DNA of 64,000 nucleotides from Acetobacter malorum (GTDB taxonomy: Bacteria > Pseudomonadota > Alphaproteobacteria > Acetobacterales > Acetobacteraceae): positions 1 to 64,000 of the forward strand of contig NZ_JOPG01000010.1 in assembly GCF_002153605.1 (NCBI RefSeq), given 5' to 3'. Numbering within the stretch: the first letter of the stretch is position 1; each line of letters opens with the position of its first letter. Both the position numbers and the translations under genes were made by a program. This document shows positions 16,394 through 25,126 of the stretch, piece after piece. Under the pieces are notes generated by a model, which was given only the letters and a program-made list of their open reading frames with translations, searched no databases and was not told the DNA's origin.

Positions 16394-18745
16394 TCAATGC
16401 GCAGGGCTATGGCCTTTGATGCTCCGTATCTGCATGGCAAGCAAAGCATCCCGCTCCCGGCCCAGCGTCCGGCCAGCCAGCCAGTCCTTCAGACGCAGCA
16501 ACGTTTCCGAATCCCCCGCCGCCGCAGCATCGGTCGCCAGACGCAGGGCCAGAGCACGCTGCGGGTCCGTCAGAACACCCTCTTCCGGCAGGCCTCGCGT
16601 GGCCAGACGGCCAATGACCAGCACCGCTTCCGGCCAGCGCTTTTCGGACTCATACAGTTTTCCGCGCAGATCCAGCCCGGCATCGGTTTCATCCCGCGCA
16701 AGCAGGGTCAGGGCTTTGGCGGTGTCTCCGCCCTCAGCGGCCAGACGGGCAGCGTCATAAGCGCGTTGGGTGGCCAGATCATCCGGCAGGAGGGGCGCAG
16801 TTGCGCGGTCCAGCGCTCTTTGTGCCAGCTCAGAACGATGCGCCTGCAAGGCGGCCTGCGCCAGCAGATCTTCCGCCTCGGCACGCGCAACCGGGTCAGC
16901 CAGCATGGCAGCAGCCTGCGCAAAAGCCGTGACAGCGGTCTCGGGCTGCCCGGCGTCCAGCAACAGACGACCATAGCCAACCAGCACTTTCGCCTTGCCG
17001 GCTCCATCTTCCACAAACCGCAGATGCGACGCCACCAGCGCAAACCGGGCCGCCGCACTTAACGGCGCAGAGTGTGCAGCCTGTGCGGTGAGGCTTTTTG
17101 GCGCTGCTTCCGGGAAAATCAGGGCCTTCAGCGCTACCTGATACGCCGCAGCCAGCACATCCTGCGGGACGTCCGGTCCGGCCTGCACGCTATCCAGCGC
17201 AGCCAGTGCGTCCTGTGGCTGGCCAGCCAGTATCAACGCATGCGCCTGCCCCAGCCTGATGGTCGCTTTCGGCCCGGTGGGGAGTGCTGCGGGCTGTCCA
17301 TCATTATCCAGCAATTTGCCATAGGCTTCCGCCGCCATGGAGGGGGCAATCATGTCCTTATCCAGCATCAACGCCACCAGCGCCGCACGGGCATAGGCCG
17401 TAGTCTGGCTGGACGAAGAGGCCGTCAGATTTTCCAGCGCCACACGGGCCGTTTCCGTCTGCCCTGCGCGTGCCTCTAACAACGCCCGGGCGAGATCATA
17501 GCCCGGATCATCTGGCAGGGTTCCCAGCAGGTTCACGGCAGCTGCATTGCCAAACCGTACCACATAAGTCGCGACCTGCGGCAGAATCAGTGCACGCACC
17601 GCTGCCGGGTAAGCCTGTAACTGCGCAAAGCCAGATGCCAGCAAAACCGAGGCGGTCTGACTGTTCTGGCCCGTTTGCATCAGATACAGGCCGCGCCAGA
17701 CGCGGGTCGCCGGAGCATCGCCACACGTCGCATCATTCAGAGCCTGCGCCTGCAAGGTGCGCCCCGCCAGCAGAGCGGCGGCGGCCTGCAGAAATGTCTG
17801 GGCTGTTTTTGTCTTGTCATCCACCGCTGGTTCGTTTTGCGGGGAGGCTGCCTCCAGACTTTTCAAAGCCTGCCAGGGCTGACCTGCGGCAAACGCGGCC
17901 TGTGCCGCCGCCAGACGGGTGGAGGACTTACCACCTCCAGTATGAGAGAAGCCAAGCCAGCCCCAGTCCTGTCCGTGGGCCCCTGTTTGTGCGGGATCAG
18001 GCGCTTGCCCCACCGGCAGAGGATGCAGGGCAACCGCATCCAGCACTGCCCCCTCCGGCGTGCTGCGCAACGTGATCTGTCGGGAATCGGCCGCGATCAC
18101 CACGCCTTCCAGAGAAGGCCGCACGCCATACCCGACGCTTTGCCGCCCCTGCGCCACCCCTCCACTCGCCACCCGAGAGGTCGCAATCAGCAAGCGGCCA
18201 CCGGATGCGGGGTCAGGCAAGGCTATAATCCGCCCCGGCTGCCTCTGCGGGAAAAGCACCGCTCCCACTTTGAACAGCTGCGCCACGCGAGAGGACGGGC
18301 TGGACGAGGCGCCAGACCGGCCCGGCGTGACACCCTGCAAGACCCAGCCATCGGACAAGTGCGACAGCGAAAGCTGCGGGTGCTCTGGTAAATGCAGCCG
18401 GATCAGGGTGGCGGTATCCAGCACTGTGACATCCAGACTGGAGAACAGCCCCCCGCCGCCAGAGGCGTGCGCCAGAGCCGGGACCGGCCGATCTGCCACC
18501 ACTATAAAATCCGAGCCGGACCAGAACGCTGCCACGCCTGTTTTTGCGTCAAACGGTAAAAACAGATTGTTATGAGAGGCATCGCCCCCTTGCTGGTTCA
18601 GTCCATCCCGCGCAACCGGCTGAACGGGGACGGCATGCAGACCATCCACTCCGCCTACCGCAGCAAACACAGCACGGGGCGCAAGAAGACCTGCGGAGGG
18701 TGCAAGAGCCTGCGTCAGTACAAGGCAGGCGGCAATCCTGCGCAT
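16394..18745 (-). CDS. Exported large helical-repeat (TPR-like) protein, function unknown
   Basis: A protein of about 783 residues from the ATG at 18745. A GTG-initiated frame continues to 18799, but the ATG gives a clean signal peptide (MRRIAACLVLTQALAPSAG, cleavage near AVFA/AV). The first third is non-repetitive and beta-like. The rest is Ala/Leu-rich tandem helical hairpins in TPR style, with motifs such as ALARRLLEARAGQTETARVA-like units and GQPETAVTAFAQAA. No catalytic motif was recognised. A periplasmic scaffold or assembly role is plausible, but that is inference only. It is read toward speD on the same strand; the speD promoter lies 8 bp from this gene's stop. Confidence 0.7.
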   Translation of the reverse strand: MRRIAACLVLTQALAPSAGLLAPRAVFAAVGGVDGLHAVPVQPVARDGLNQQGGDASHNNLFLPFDAKTGVAAFWSGSDFIVVADRPVPALAHASGGGGLFSSLDVTVLDTATLIRLHLPEHPQLSLSHLSDGWVLQGVTPGRSGASSSPSSRVAQLFKVGAVLFPQRQPGRIIALPDPASGGRLLIATSRVASGGVAQGRQSVGYGVRPSLEGVVIAADSRQITLRSTPEGAVLDAVALHPLPVGQAPDPAQTGAHGQDWGWLGFSHTGGGKSSTRLAAAQAAFAAGQPWQALKSLEAASPQNEPAVDDKTKTAQTFLQAAAALLAGRTLQAQALNDATCGDAPATRVWRGLYLMQTGQNSQTASVLLASGFAQLQAYPAAVRALILPQVATYVVRFGNAAAVNLLGTLPDDPGYDLARALLEARAGQTETARVALENLTASSSSQTTAYARAALVALMLDKDMIAPSMAAEAYGKLLDNDGQPAALPTGPKATIRLGQAHALILAGQPQDALAALDSVQAGPDVPQDVLAAAYQVALKALIFPEAAPKSLTAQAAHSAPLSAAARFALVASHLRFVEDGAGKAKVLVGYGRLLLDAGQPETAVTAFAQAAAMLADPVARAEAEDLLAQAALQAHRSELAQRALDRATAPLLPDDLATQRAYDAARLAAEGGDTAKALTLLARDETDAGLDLRGKLYESEKRWPEAVLVIGRLATRGLPEEGVLTDPQRALALRLATDAAAAGDSETLLRLKDWLAGRTLGRERDALLAMQIRSIKGHSPAH

Positions 18746-18962
18746 CCGTCTGTTTCGCAACACGGGCTTTCTGCCACTCCCTGCATAATGCGCCACCACG
18801 GCATGGCGCGCCTCTTTTTCGCATCATTCCGTAGGGCTGACAAAGAGAAAGGTGATTGCCCGGCAAAACAAAACCGTTTTGCTTTCCCCTGTTTTTTCCT
18901 CACAAAATAATGCCGCACAGTTGCCTTTATTCTCTTTGAATACTCCCTGCATGGAGGGTCTG

Positions 18963-19118
18963 ATGAAACATCTTCTTTTTACGCTGTGTCTTATTGCTCC
19001 ACTGATGCTCACAAGCTGTGCAGGGGGCCATTATCATCACCACCACGACCATGGGCCACGCCCGGACTGGAACAACAACAGCCATAACCACCCACCACCG
19101 CGCCCCATGCTGCGCTAA
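18963..19118 (+). CDS. Small histidine-rich lipoprotein, 51 aa
   Basis: Starts MKHLLFTLCLIAPLMLTSCAGG: a short lipoprotein signal with lipobox LTSC, so Cys19 would be lipidated. The mature part of about 33 residues is mostly His, Pro, Asn and Asp (HYHHHHDHG, NHPPPRP). The ATG is preceded by GGAGGG at about 5 nt, which is strong support for translation. The His clusters suggest metal binding in the periplasm, but this is inference. It stands alone ahead of the LysR regulator; too short for a family assignment by eye. Confidence 0.65.
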   Translation: MKHLLFTLCLIAPLMLTSCAGGHYHHHHDHGPRPDWNNNSHNHPPPRPMLR

Positions 19119-19256
19119 CGGTTAAACACGAACCTGCACCCGGGCGGCGCTCTGCTGCGCTCCCGGGGCTTGCGCCAAACCATCAGGCGGGGAAAACTCC
19201 CCTGACCGGCCCGACGTGGGGTGACGGACAGGATGACCTTTAACCTGTGAGTTTTT

Positions 19257-20180
19257 ATGCTGGACCGCATTACGAGCATGCAGGTTTTTGTAAAAGTTGT
19301 TGCAACCGGCAGCTTTACCGGAGCCGGGCGCGCCCTCTCCCTCTCCCAGACCATGGTAACCAAGCATATCAATGCGCTGGAAACCCGACTGGGCAGCACG
19401 CTTTTTCACAGAAGCACGCGCAAGCTCTCCCTGACGGAAGCCGGACGTTTGTTTCTGGATGGCTGCCAGAAAATTCTGCCTGAACTGGAAGAAATTGAAC
19501 AAACGGTTACCGAGCAGCGGCGCGAACCGCGTGGCCGCCTGCGGCTGAATGCGCCGGTTTCCTTCGCTATCCGCTATGTAGCACCCCTCCTGCCGGAATT
19601 TAGCCGTCTCTATCCGCAGGTCACGGTCGAGCTGGGCGTGAATGACCGCACGGTTGACCTGATTGAGGAAGGCTGGGACCTGACCCTGCGGATCCGCTCG
19701 CTCACCCCCAGCAGTCTGCGCGTCCGCAAGCTGGCCGATATCCGTATGGTCGTCTGTGCAGCCCCGGCTTATCTGGAACGCGCCGGAACCCCGACCACAC
19801 TGGCAGAGCTGAGCCAGCACGCCTGTCTGGGCTATACGCTGGGCGAGACCACGGCCAGCGCCTCACGCTGGACTTTTGGACAACACGGGGAAGAAACCGT
19901 CACCATTTCCGGGCCGCTCTGCGCCAATAACGGGGATGTGCTGCGTGAGGCCGCCATTGCCGGGCAAGGACTTGTCTACCAGCCCACCTTTATTGTAGCC
20001 GACGCCCTGAAGGCTGGCAGCCTGAAAGCCCTGACACTGGACGTGCCCCCAACGCCCGGGCCGCCGCTGCATGCTGTTTATGCACCCGGCCTGACCACAC
20101 CGCTGAAAGTGCGGGCCATGATTGATTTCCTCGCTACCCAGTATGGCCCGGTGCCGCCGTGGGACAAGGAAATAGCCTGA
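19257..20180 (+). CDS. LysR family transcriptional regulator
   Basis: A 307-residue LysR-type regulator. The winged helix-turn-helix is at residues 1-60, with the signature FVKVVATGSFTGAGRALSLSQTMVTKHINALETRLGSTLF; positions 18-37 make the HTH. The effector domain spans about 90-295 and has the RGRLRLNAPVSF start typical of the group resembling DmlR/PecT-like regulators. Its target is not evident: the upstream lipoprotein gene is on the same strand and the tRNA follows on the other. LysR proteins often control a divergent neighbour, but none is present here. Confidence 0.9.
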   Translation: MLDRITSMQVFVKVVATGSFTGAGRALSLSQTMVTKHINALETRLGSTLFHRSTRKLSLTEAGRLFLDGCQKILPELEEIEQTVTEQRREPRGRLRLNAPVSFAIRYVAPLLPEFSRLYPQVTVELGVNDRTVDLIEEGWDLTLRIRSLTPSSLRVRKLADIRMVVCAAPAYLERAGTPTTLAELSQHACLGYTLGETTASASRWTFGQHGEETVTISGPLCANNGDVLREAAIAGQGLVYQPTFIVADALKAGSLKALTLDVPPTPGPPLHAVYAPGLTTPLKVRAMIDFLATQYGPVPPWDKEIA

Positions 20181-20260
20181 GCCAGCAAGCGCATGGCCAA
20201 GAACAGGTATTTTACAACGCTGCCTGATAATATTTGGAATTTTCTGAAAAGAAAAAGCAA

Positions 20261-20336
20261 TGGTGAGCCGGGAGGGACTCGAACCCTCGACCATTCGATT
20301 AAAAGTCGAATGCTCTACCAACTGAGCTACCGGCTC
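20261..20336 (-). tRNA. tRNA-Lys (anticodon UUU)
   Basis: A 76-nt cloverleaf on the minus strand beginning GAGCCGGTAGCTCAGTTGG and ending CCCGGCTCACCA. The acceptor stem GAGCCGG/CCGGCTC pairs fully. The anticodon arm ATTCGACTTTTAATCGAAT places TTT in the loop. The T loop GGTTCGAGTCC is intact and CCA is encoded. Confidence 0.98.
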
Positions 20337-20397
20337 ACACCATTGGTTCACAAACCATCGCGGCAGCCTGCGCTGCGGGACGTGTTTGCTGGAGGCT

Positions 20398-20426
20398 GTC
20401 TAAACGGATCATTCCTATTGTGTCAA
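20398..20426 (-). promoter_or_regulatory. Promoter of tRNA-Lys
   Basis: Minus-strand TTGACA (20421-20426), 17-nt spacer, TTAGAC (20398-20403). The predicted start is about 55 nt before the tRNA. The region 20337-20675 otherwise holds only this promoter and the cyclophilin-gene terminator; a short plus-strand open frame there has no support. Confidence 0.65.
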
Positions 20427-20614
20427 GCGATGAGACCCTATTCTGGCAAGAAAATAGGATTTTTCCTCTCATTTGCGCCTGTGATGCCGTGATGTGGCCA
20501 TGCTGCCCACATCATCCGGCCCAGCCTGCCTTGGCTGGTTTTGCCGCTTCCACGCCTGAAGCCACCAGCAAAAGGGGCTGTCCGATTTCAGCAACCCGGC
20601 AGCCAAACAGCGCA

Positions 20615-20647
20615 TAAAAAAACGCGACCTCCGGAGAGGCCGCGCTT
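20615..20647 (-). terminator. Terminator after the cyclophilin gene
   Basis: On the minus strand the arms GCGCGGCCTCTCC and GGAGGTCGCG form a near-perfect stem ending in seven T residues. It is 29 bp after the cyclophilin stop codon and separates the gyrA-coaD-cyclophilin unit from tRNA-Lys. Confidence 0.85.
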
Positions 20648-20675
20648 TTCAGACATCAGAAACAGTGTTCTGAAA

Positions 20676-21170
20676 TCAGGCGTTTTCAGCAGAAGCCGGA
20701 CGCATGCTTTTGATCCGATCGGGATCTTTCACCATGCCAGAGCCACCGGAACCACGCTTGATTTTGTCGATATGTTCCATGCCTTCAATCACATCGCCCA
20801 CAATGGTGTACTGGCCATCCAGATGCGGGGAGGGTTCGAACATGATGAAGAACTGGCTGTTGGCGCTGTTCGGGTCAGACGTACGGGCCATCCCCAGCGT
20901 GCCGCGCAGGAATTTGGCTTCCCGCGTGAATTCGGCCTTCAGGTCCGGCAGTTCGCTGCCGCCCATGCCCGTGCCCGTCGGGTCACCAGCCTGAGCCATG
21001 AAACCGGAAATAACGCGGTGGAACGGCACGTTATCGTAAAAGCCCTGAGCAGACAGCGTACGGATACGCTCAGCCGCGAGAGGAGCAATGTCCGGACGCA
21101 GGCGGATGACCACGCGGCCTTCGGGCACATCCATATAAATCAGATCGTTTTTATCTGTGTCGGCAGTCAT
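20676..21170 (-). CDS. Cyclophilin-type peptidyl-prolyl cis-trans isomerase
   Basis: A 164-residue cytosolic cyclophilin without a signal peptide. Landmarks are FYDNVPFHRVISGFMAQAGDPTGTGMGG (catalytic Arg in FHRVI), the GTLGMARTSDPNSANSQFFI core and VIEGMEHID near the end. It catalyses proline isomerisation during folding. The ATG follows GGAGAAG. It lies 43 bp after coaD and ends at a terminator, so it is the last gene of the gyrA-coaD unit. Confidence 0.93.
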   Translation of the reverse strand: MTADTDKNDLIYMDVPEGRVVIRLRPDIAPLAAERIRTLSAQGFYDNVPFHRVISGFMAQAGDPTGTGMGGSELPDLKAEFTREAKFLRGTLGMARTSDPNSANSQFFIMFEPSPHLDGQYTIVGDVIEGMEHIDKIKRGSGGSGMVKDPDRIKSMRPASAENA

Positions 21171-21213
21171 AAAACTTCTCCTTGAACACTTTGGTAACAG
21201 TGCCTGAGGCCCG

Positions 21214-21747
21214 TTACCCCGCCGCCCGCGCCTTGAGCCGGGCGAGCAGGCGTTTTTGGGTGCCGGGGGTCACAAATTCGGAAATATCCCCGTGATACCC
21301 GGCAATTTCTTTCACAAGACGTGACGAAATAAACTGTGTTCGTTCAGACGCCATGAGAAAAACGGTTTCAATGCCCGGAGCCAGACGGCGGTTTACGCCG
21401 GACATCTGAATTTCATAGTCAAAATCCGTCAGCACCCGCAGGCCCCGGAAAATGAGGGACGCGCCGTGCGCCCTGACGGCTTCCACCAGCAGGGAATCGA
21501 AGGAGACCACCTGCAGGTCTCCCCCCACCCGCTCGGCAATAGCTGGCAGGGCTTCTTCCACACAGGCCACCCGCTCTTCCAGCGGCATGAGCGGATTCTT
21601 GCCCGGATTTTTTGCAACGCCAATCACCAGACGATCAACCAGCCGGGCTGCACGTTCAATCACGTCCAGATGCCCGGTGGTCACGGGGTCAAACGTCCCC
21701 GCGTAAAACCCTATGCGCCGGGGTGCGGCACATACGGTCTCAGTCAT
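21214..21747 (-). CDS. coaD: Pantetheine-phosphate adenylyltransferase
   Basis: A 177-residue nucleotidyltransferase for the penultimate step of coenzyme A synthesis. The N-terminal signature [19 protein letters not shown] contains the TxGH ATP-binding motif, and the C-terminal region has [26 protein letters not shown], including the conserved S-S-R-(L/F)-V-K-E motif. The ATG overlaps the gyrA stop by 4 bp, so translation is probably coupled to gyrA. Confidence 0.95.
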   Translation of the reverse strand: MTETVCAAPRRIGFYAGTFDPVTTGHLDVIERAARLVDRLVIGVAKNPGKNPLMPLEERVACVEEALPAIAERVGGDLQVVSFDSLLVEAVRAHGASLIFRGLRVLTDFDYEIQMSGVNRRLAPGIETVFLMASERTQFISSRLVKEIAGYHGDISEFVTPGTQKRLLARLKARAAG

Positions 21748-24590
21748 GCGTCGTCACCGGAGGGTGCGCTGCCTTCCCCTGCGGGGCCAGCCTGCGGAGC
21801 GTCACCAGCCGCCGGGGCTGATGAAGCAGTCCCCTCGACACCATCAGCATCGCCCTCTTCTTCATCATCCATCACCGGGAAGACGCTGGTTACCCGCTCA
21901 TCCTCATTCAGGCGGAACAGCGTTACACCGCTGGCCTGACGGGACATGACGCGCACCTGATCAACCGGCACACGGATCAGGCGGCCTGCATCCGTCACCA
22001 GCATGACGTCCGTGCCATCCAGCACCTGCAAGGTTGCCGCCACTTCCGTCCCACGCTTGTTGGCGGAGAAGGTCATGTTGGTAATGCCCTGCCCGCCACG
22101 TCCGCTCACGCGGTAATCGTAAGCAGAAGACCGGCGACCAAACCCGCCATCGCTCACCACCAGCAGAATTTCTTCCGCAGCTTCAAGCTGGGCGAAGCGT
22201 TCCGGCGTCAGCAGTTCTGTGCCAGATGTGGCTTCATCCTCATCAGTCGCAACGACTGCATTCTCGGACTCGTCCTCACCCTCGGCAGCGCTTTCCGCAC
22301 GGCGTTTGGCGTTGGCCATCCGCAGATAGGCCGAGCGCTCTTCCACCGTCGCCTCAACATGGTTGAGGACTGCGAGGCTGATGACTTCATCGCCTTCCGC
22401 CAGACGAATGCCGCGCACGCCGGAAGACCCACGGCCCGCGAACACACGCAACGTCTCATCCGTAATCTGGAAGCGGATGCAGCGCGCCTTGCGGGTAGCC
22501 AGGAACACATCCTGCCCTTCCCGACACGTCGCAACGCCAATCAGGCTATCGCCTTCATCCAGCTTCATGGCGATGAGGCCGGAAGACCGGATGTTGCGGA
22601 AGTCGCTCAGGCGGTTACGTCGCACGCCACCGCTTGCCGTCGCAAAGACAAGGTGCAGGGATTCCCACAGTTCCTCATCATGCGGCAGCGGCAGCACAGC
22701 CGTAATGCTGTCCGACCCCAGATCCGGCAGCAGATTGACCAGCGCACGGCCCTTGGCTGTCGGGCTGGCTTCCGGCAGACGCCAGACCTTTTCCCGATAC
22801 GCCTTGCCGCCGGAGGAGAAGAACATCACCCACTGGTGCGTATGCGCGTTAAAGGAGCGGACCAGAATATCATCACCACGCGTGCCGGCGCCGGTACGGC
22901 CACGGCCACCCCGGTTCTGGGCGCGATAGACATCCAGCGGGGTACGCTTGATGAAACCTTCCCGCGTGATGGTGACAACCATCTGGCCGGGTTCGATCAG
23001 GCTTTCATCATCCTGATCGCCAGCATAATCGGAAATTTCTGTTGCACGCGGCGTGGCCAGCTCGGCACGAGCCGCCATCATTTCCTCACGCAGCACTTCC
23101 ATACGGCGGATGTGGCTACCGATAATTTCCAGCAGTTCGTTAATGCGAACGGCAACGTCGGACAGTTCGCCCTGAATTTTGTCGCGCTCAAGGCCAGTCA
23201 GCCGCTGCAGGCGCAGTTCCAGAATGCCGCGCGCCTGCGCTTCCGTCAGACGGACCTTGCCGTCAATGATCTGGTTGCCATCATCATGGATCAGCGCCAG
23301 CAACGGAGCGACATCGCCCGCATCCCAGCTTGCTGCCATCAGGGATTCGCGCGCCGTGGCCGCATCCGGGGCGGCACGGATCAGCGCAATTACCGCATCA
23401 ATATTGGCGACGGCAATCACCAGACCAACGAGGATATGCCCGCGATCCCGCGCTTTGTTCAGTTCAAAGCGGGAGCGCCGCAGAATAACTTCTTCACGGA
23501 AGGCGATGAACGCCTGAAGAACGTCTTTCAGCCCCATCAGGCGCGGCTTGCCGCCATCCAGCGCCAGCATGTTGACACCAAAAGATGTCTGAAGCTGGGT
23601 GAAGCGATAAAGCTGGTTCAGCACCACTTCCGGCGTGGCATCGCGCTTGATTTCAATGACCACACGCATCCCGGAGCGGTCAGATTCATCGCGGATATCG
23701 GAAATGCCTTCAATCTGCTTGTTGCGCACCAGATCGGCAATGCGCTCCTGCAGGGTGGCCTTGTTCACCTGATACGGGATTTCCGTCACCACAATGGCTT
23801 TGCGGTCCTTACGGATTTCCTCAACCTCGGCGCGGGCGCGGATAATCACCGCACCACGGCCGGTGGCGAACGCGCTGCGAATCCCTGCTCGCCCCAGAAT
23901 GATGCCGCCCGTCGGGAAGTCCGGCCCCGGCACGTGCTCCATCAGTTCTTCAAGCTCCATCTCGGGCTTTTCGATCAGCGCGAGTGTCGCATCAATCACT
24001 TCCGACGGGTTATGCGGCGGAATGTTGGTGGCCATACCCACAGCAATACCGGTGGCACCGTTGATGAGCAGGTTGGGGAAAGCGGCAGGCAGAACCGTGG
24101 GTTCATGCTCGCTTTCATCATAGTTCGGCTGGAAATCGACCGTGTCACGGTCAATATCAGTCAGCAGGAAGGTTGCAGCCTTGGCCAGACGCGCTTCCGT
24201 ATAACGCATGGCCGCCGGGCTATCGCCATCGACGGAGCCAAAATTTCCCTGTCCGTCAATCAGCTTGACGCGCATGGACCAGGACTGCGCCATACGCACC
24301 ATGGCGTCATAAATGGAGGCGTCACCATGCGGATGGTATTTACCCATCACTTCACCGACCGCACGGGCCGATTTGCGATACGCTTTATCGTGCGTAAAGC
24401 CGCTCTCATGCATGGCGTACAAAATGCGCCGATGCACGGGTTTCAGACCATCGCGCACATCCGGCAAGGCGCGGCTGACAATCACCGACATCGCATACGC
24501 GAGGTAGGAGGAACGCATTTCCTCCTCAATGGTGACGGGGAGAAGGTCAGAAGGTACCGGCGATCCCGGCTGGTCAGAAATCTCGGTCAA
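21744..24590 (-). CDS. gyrA: DNA gyrase subunit A
   Basis: A 948-residue type IIA topoisomerase subunit. The catalytic Tyr is Tyr130 in [10 protein letters not shown], and the quinolone-determining region reads [12 protein letters not shown] (residues 84-95). The residue equivalent to E. coli Ser83 is Ala91, while the Asp87 equivalent is retained (Asp95). The GyrA box QNRGGRG is present in the C-terminal domain. That domain also has an acidic insertion ([15 protein letters not shown]) and an Ala/Gly/Glu tail, which makes the protein longer than E. coli GyrA. It leads a unit with coaD (4-bp overlap) and the cyclophilin gene. Confidence 0.97.
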   Translation of the reverse strand: MTEISDQPGSPVPSDLLPVTIEEEMRSSYLAYAMSVIVSRALPDVRDGLKPVHRRILYAMHESGFTHDKAYRKSARAVGEVMGKYHPHGDASIYDAMVRMAQSWSMRVKLIDGQGNFGSVDGDSPAAMRYTEARLAKAATFLLTDIDRDTVDFQPNYDESEHEPTVLPAAFPNLLINGATGIAVGMATNIPPHNPSEVIDATLALIEKPEMELEELMEHVPGPDFPTGGIILGRAGIRSAFATGRGAVIIRARAEVEEIRKDRKAIVVTEIPYQVNKATLQERIADLVRNKQIEGISDIRDESDRSGMRVVIEIKRDATPEVVLNQLYRFTQLQTSFGVNMLALDGGKPRLMGLKDVLQAFIAFREEVILRRSRFELNKARDRGHILVGLVIAVANIDAVIALIRAAPDAATARESLMAASWDAGDVAPLLALIHDDGNQIIDGKVRLTEAQARGILELRLQRLTGLERDKIQGELSDVAVRINELLEIIGSHIRRMEVLREEMMAARAELATPRATEISDYAGDQDDESLIEPGQMVVTITREGFIKRTPLDVYRAQNRGGRGRTGAGTRGDDILVRSFNAHTHQWVMFFSSGGKAYREKVWRLPEASPTAKGRALVNLLPDLGSDSITAVLPLPHDEELWESLHLVFATASGGVRRNRLSDFRNIRSSGLIAMKLDEGDSLIGVATCREGQDVFLATRKARCIRFQITDETLRVFAGRGSSGVRGIRLAEGDEVISLAVLNHVEATVEERSAYLRMANAKRRAESAAEGEDESENAVVATDEDEATSGTELLTPERFAQLEAAEEILLVVSDGGFGRRSSAYDYRVSGRGGQGITNMTFSANKRGTEVAATLQVLDGTDVMLVTDAGRLIRVPVDQVRVMSRQASGVTLFRLNEDERVTSVFPVMDDEEEGDADGVEGTASSAPAAGDAPQAGPAGEGSAPSGDDA

Positions 24591-24799
24591 GGTCCATCCG
24601 TCTTGTCATGGCCGCGCACCCTGCCCAAACGCGGGGCACGCCTTAGAATTACTTAAGGGCAAACAGGCTGTTTCCCCTGTGTTTTTCTTCTAGCACACAA
24701 AGGCTGAGGCACCTAGGGCTGCGCTCCGGGCTTGTTTTCCGCCTGCGGCCCCGTCATCCTGCCTTTGACTGGCTTTTATACTGCCTACAGGAGATTTTC

Positions 24800-24985
24800 A
24801 TGCGCCTTCTTCTTGCTCTGCTGCTGCCCTGGCTTCAGTTCTTCACCATTGGTCGGCCTTTTGCCGGCATTATCTGCCTGATCCTGCAGGTGACCATTAT
24901 CGGCTGGATTCCTGCGGCCATCTGGTCCGTCTATGCGCTCAGCCAGTATAAGACCGACCAGAAGATTGCCCGCTCCCGCCGGTAA
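24800..24985 (+). CDS. YqaE/Pmp3-like small membrane protein, 61 aa
   Basis: A 61-residue peptide with two hydrophobic helices (about 2-17 and 22-46) separated by GRPFAG, then a basic tail KTDQKIARSRR. This layout and the IPAAIWSVYAL end of helix two resemble the Pmp3/YqaE family of small membrane proteins linked to salt and membrane stress, though without the full family signature. The ATG follows CAGGAG at 6 nt. It ends 30 bp before a bidirectional terminator. Confidence 0.7.
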   Translation: MRLLLALLLPWLQFFTIGRPFAGIICLILQVTIIGWIPAAIWSVYALSQYKTDQKIARSRR

Positions 24986-25015
24986 GACGCGCTATTCTTT
25001 GGAAAAATCGGAAAC

Positions 25016-25052
25016 AAAAAGGCCCGCCAAAGTGTCTCTGACGGGCCTTTTT
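25016..25052. terminator. Bidirectional terminator between the Pmp3-like gene and the flavin oxidoreductase gene
   Basis: Arms GGCCCG (25021-25026) and CGGGCC (25042-25047) flanked by AAAAA before and TTTTT after. It serves the plus-strand small membrane protein and the minus-strand pnp-oxidoreductase transcript. Confidence 0.85.
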
Positions 25053-25126
25053 GTAAGCACTGAGGACTATGAAACCCCCGAAAGAGAGGAAGGCATTGCC
25101 CGCCCCTCTTTTCGGGAAAACAGGAT

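Noticed and set aside
20420-20617. 65-codon plus-strand frame between tRNA-Lys and the cyclophilin gene
   Set aside because: It overlaps the tRNA promoter and the terminator, has no ribosome site and shows no family features.
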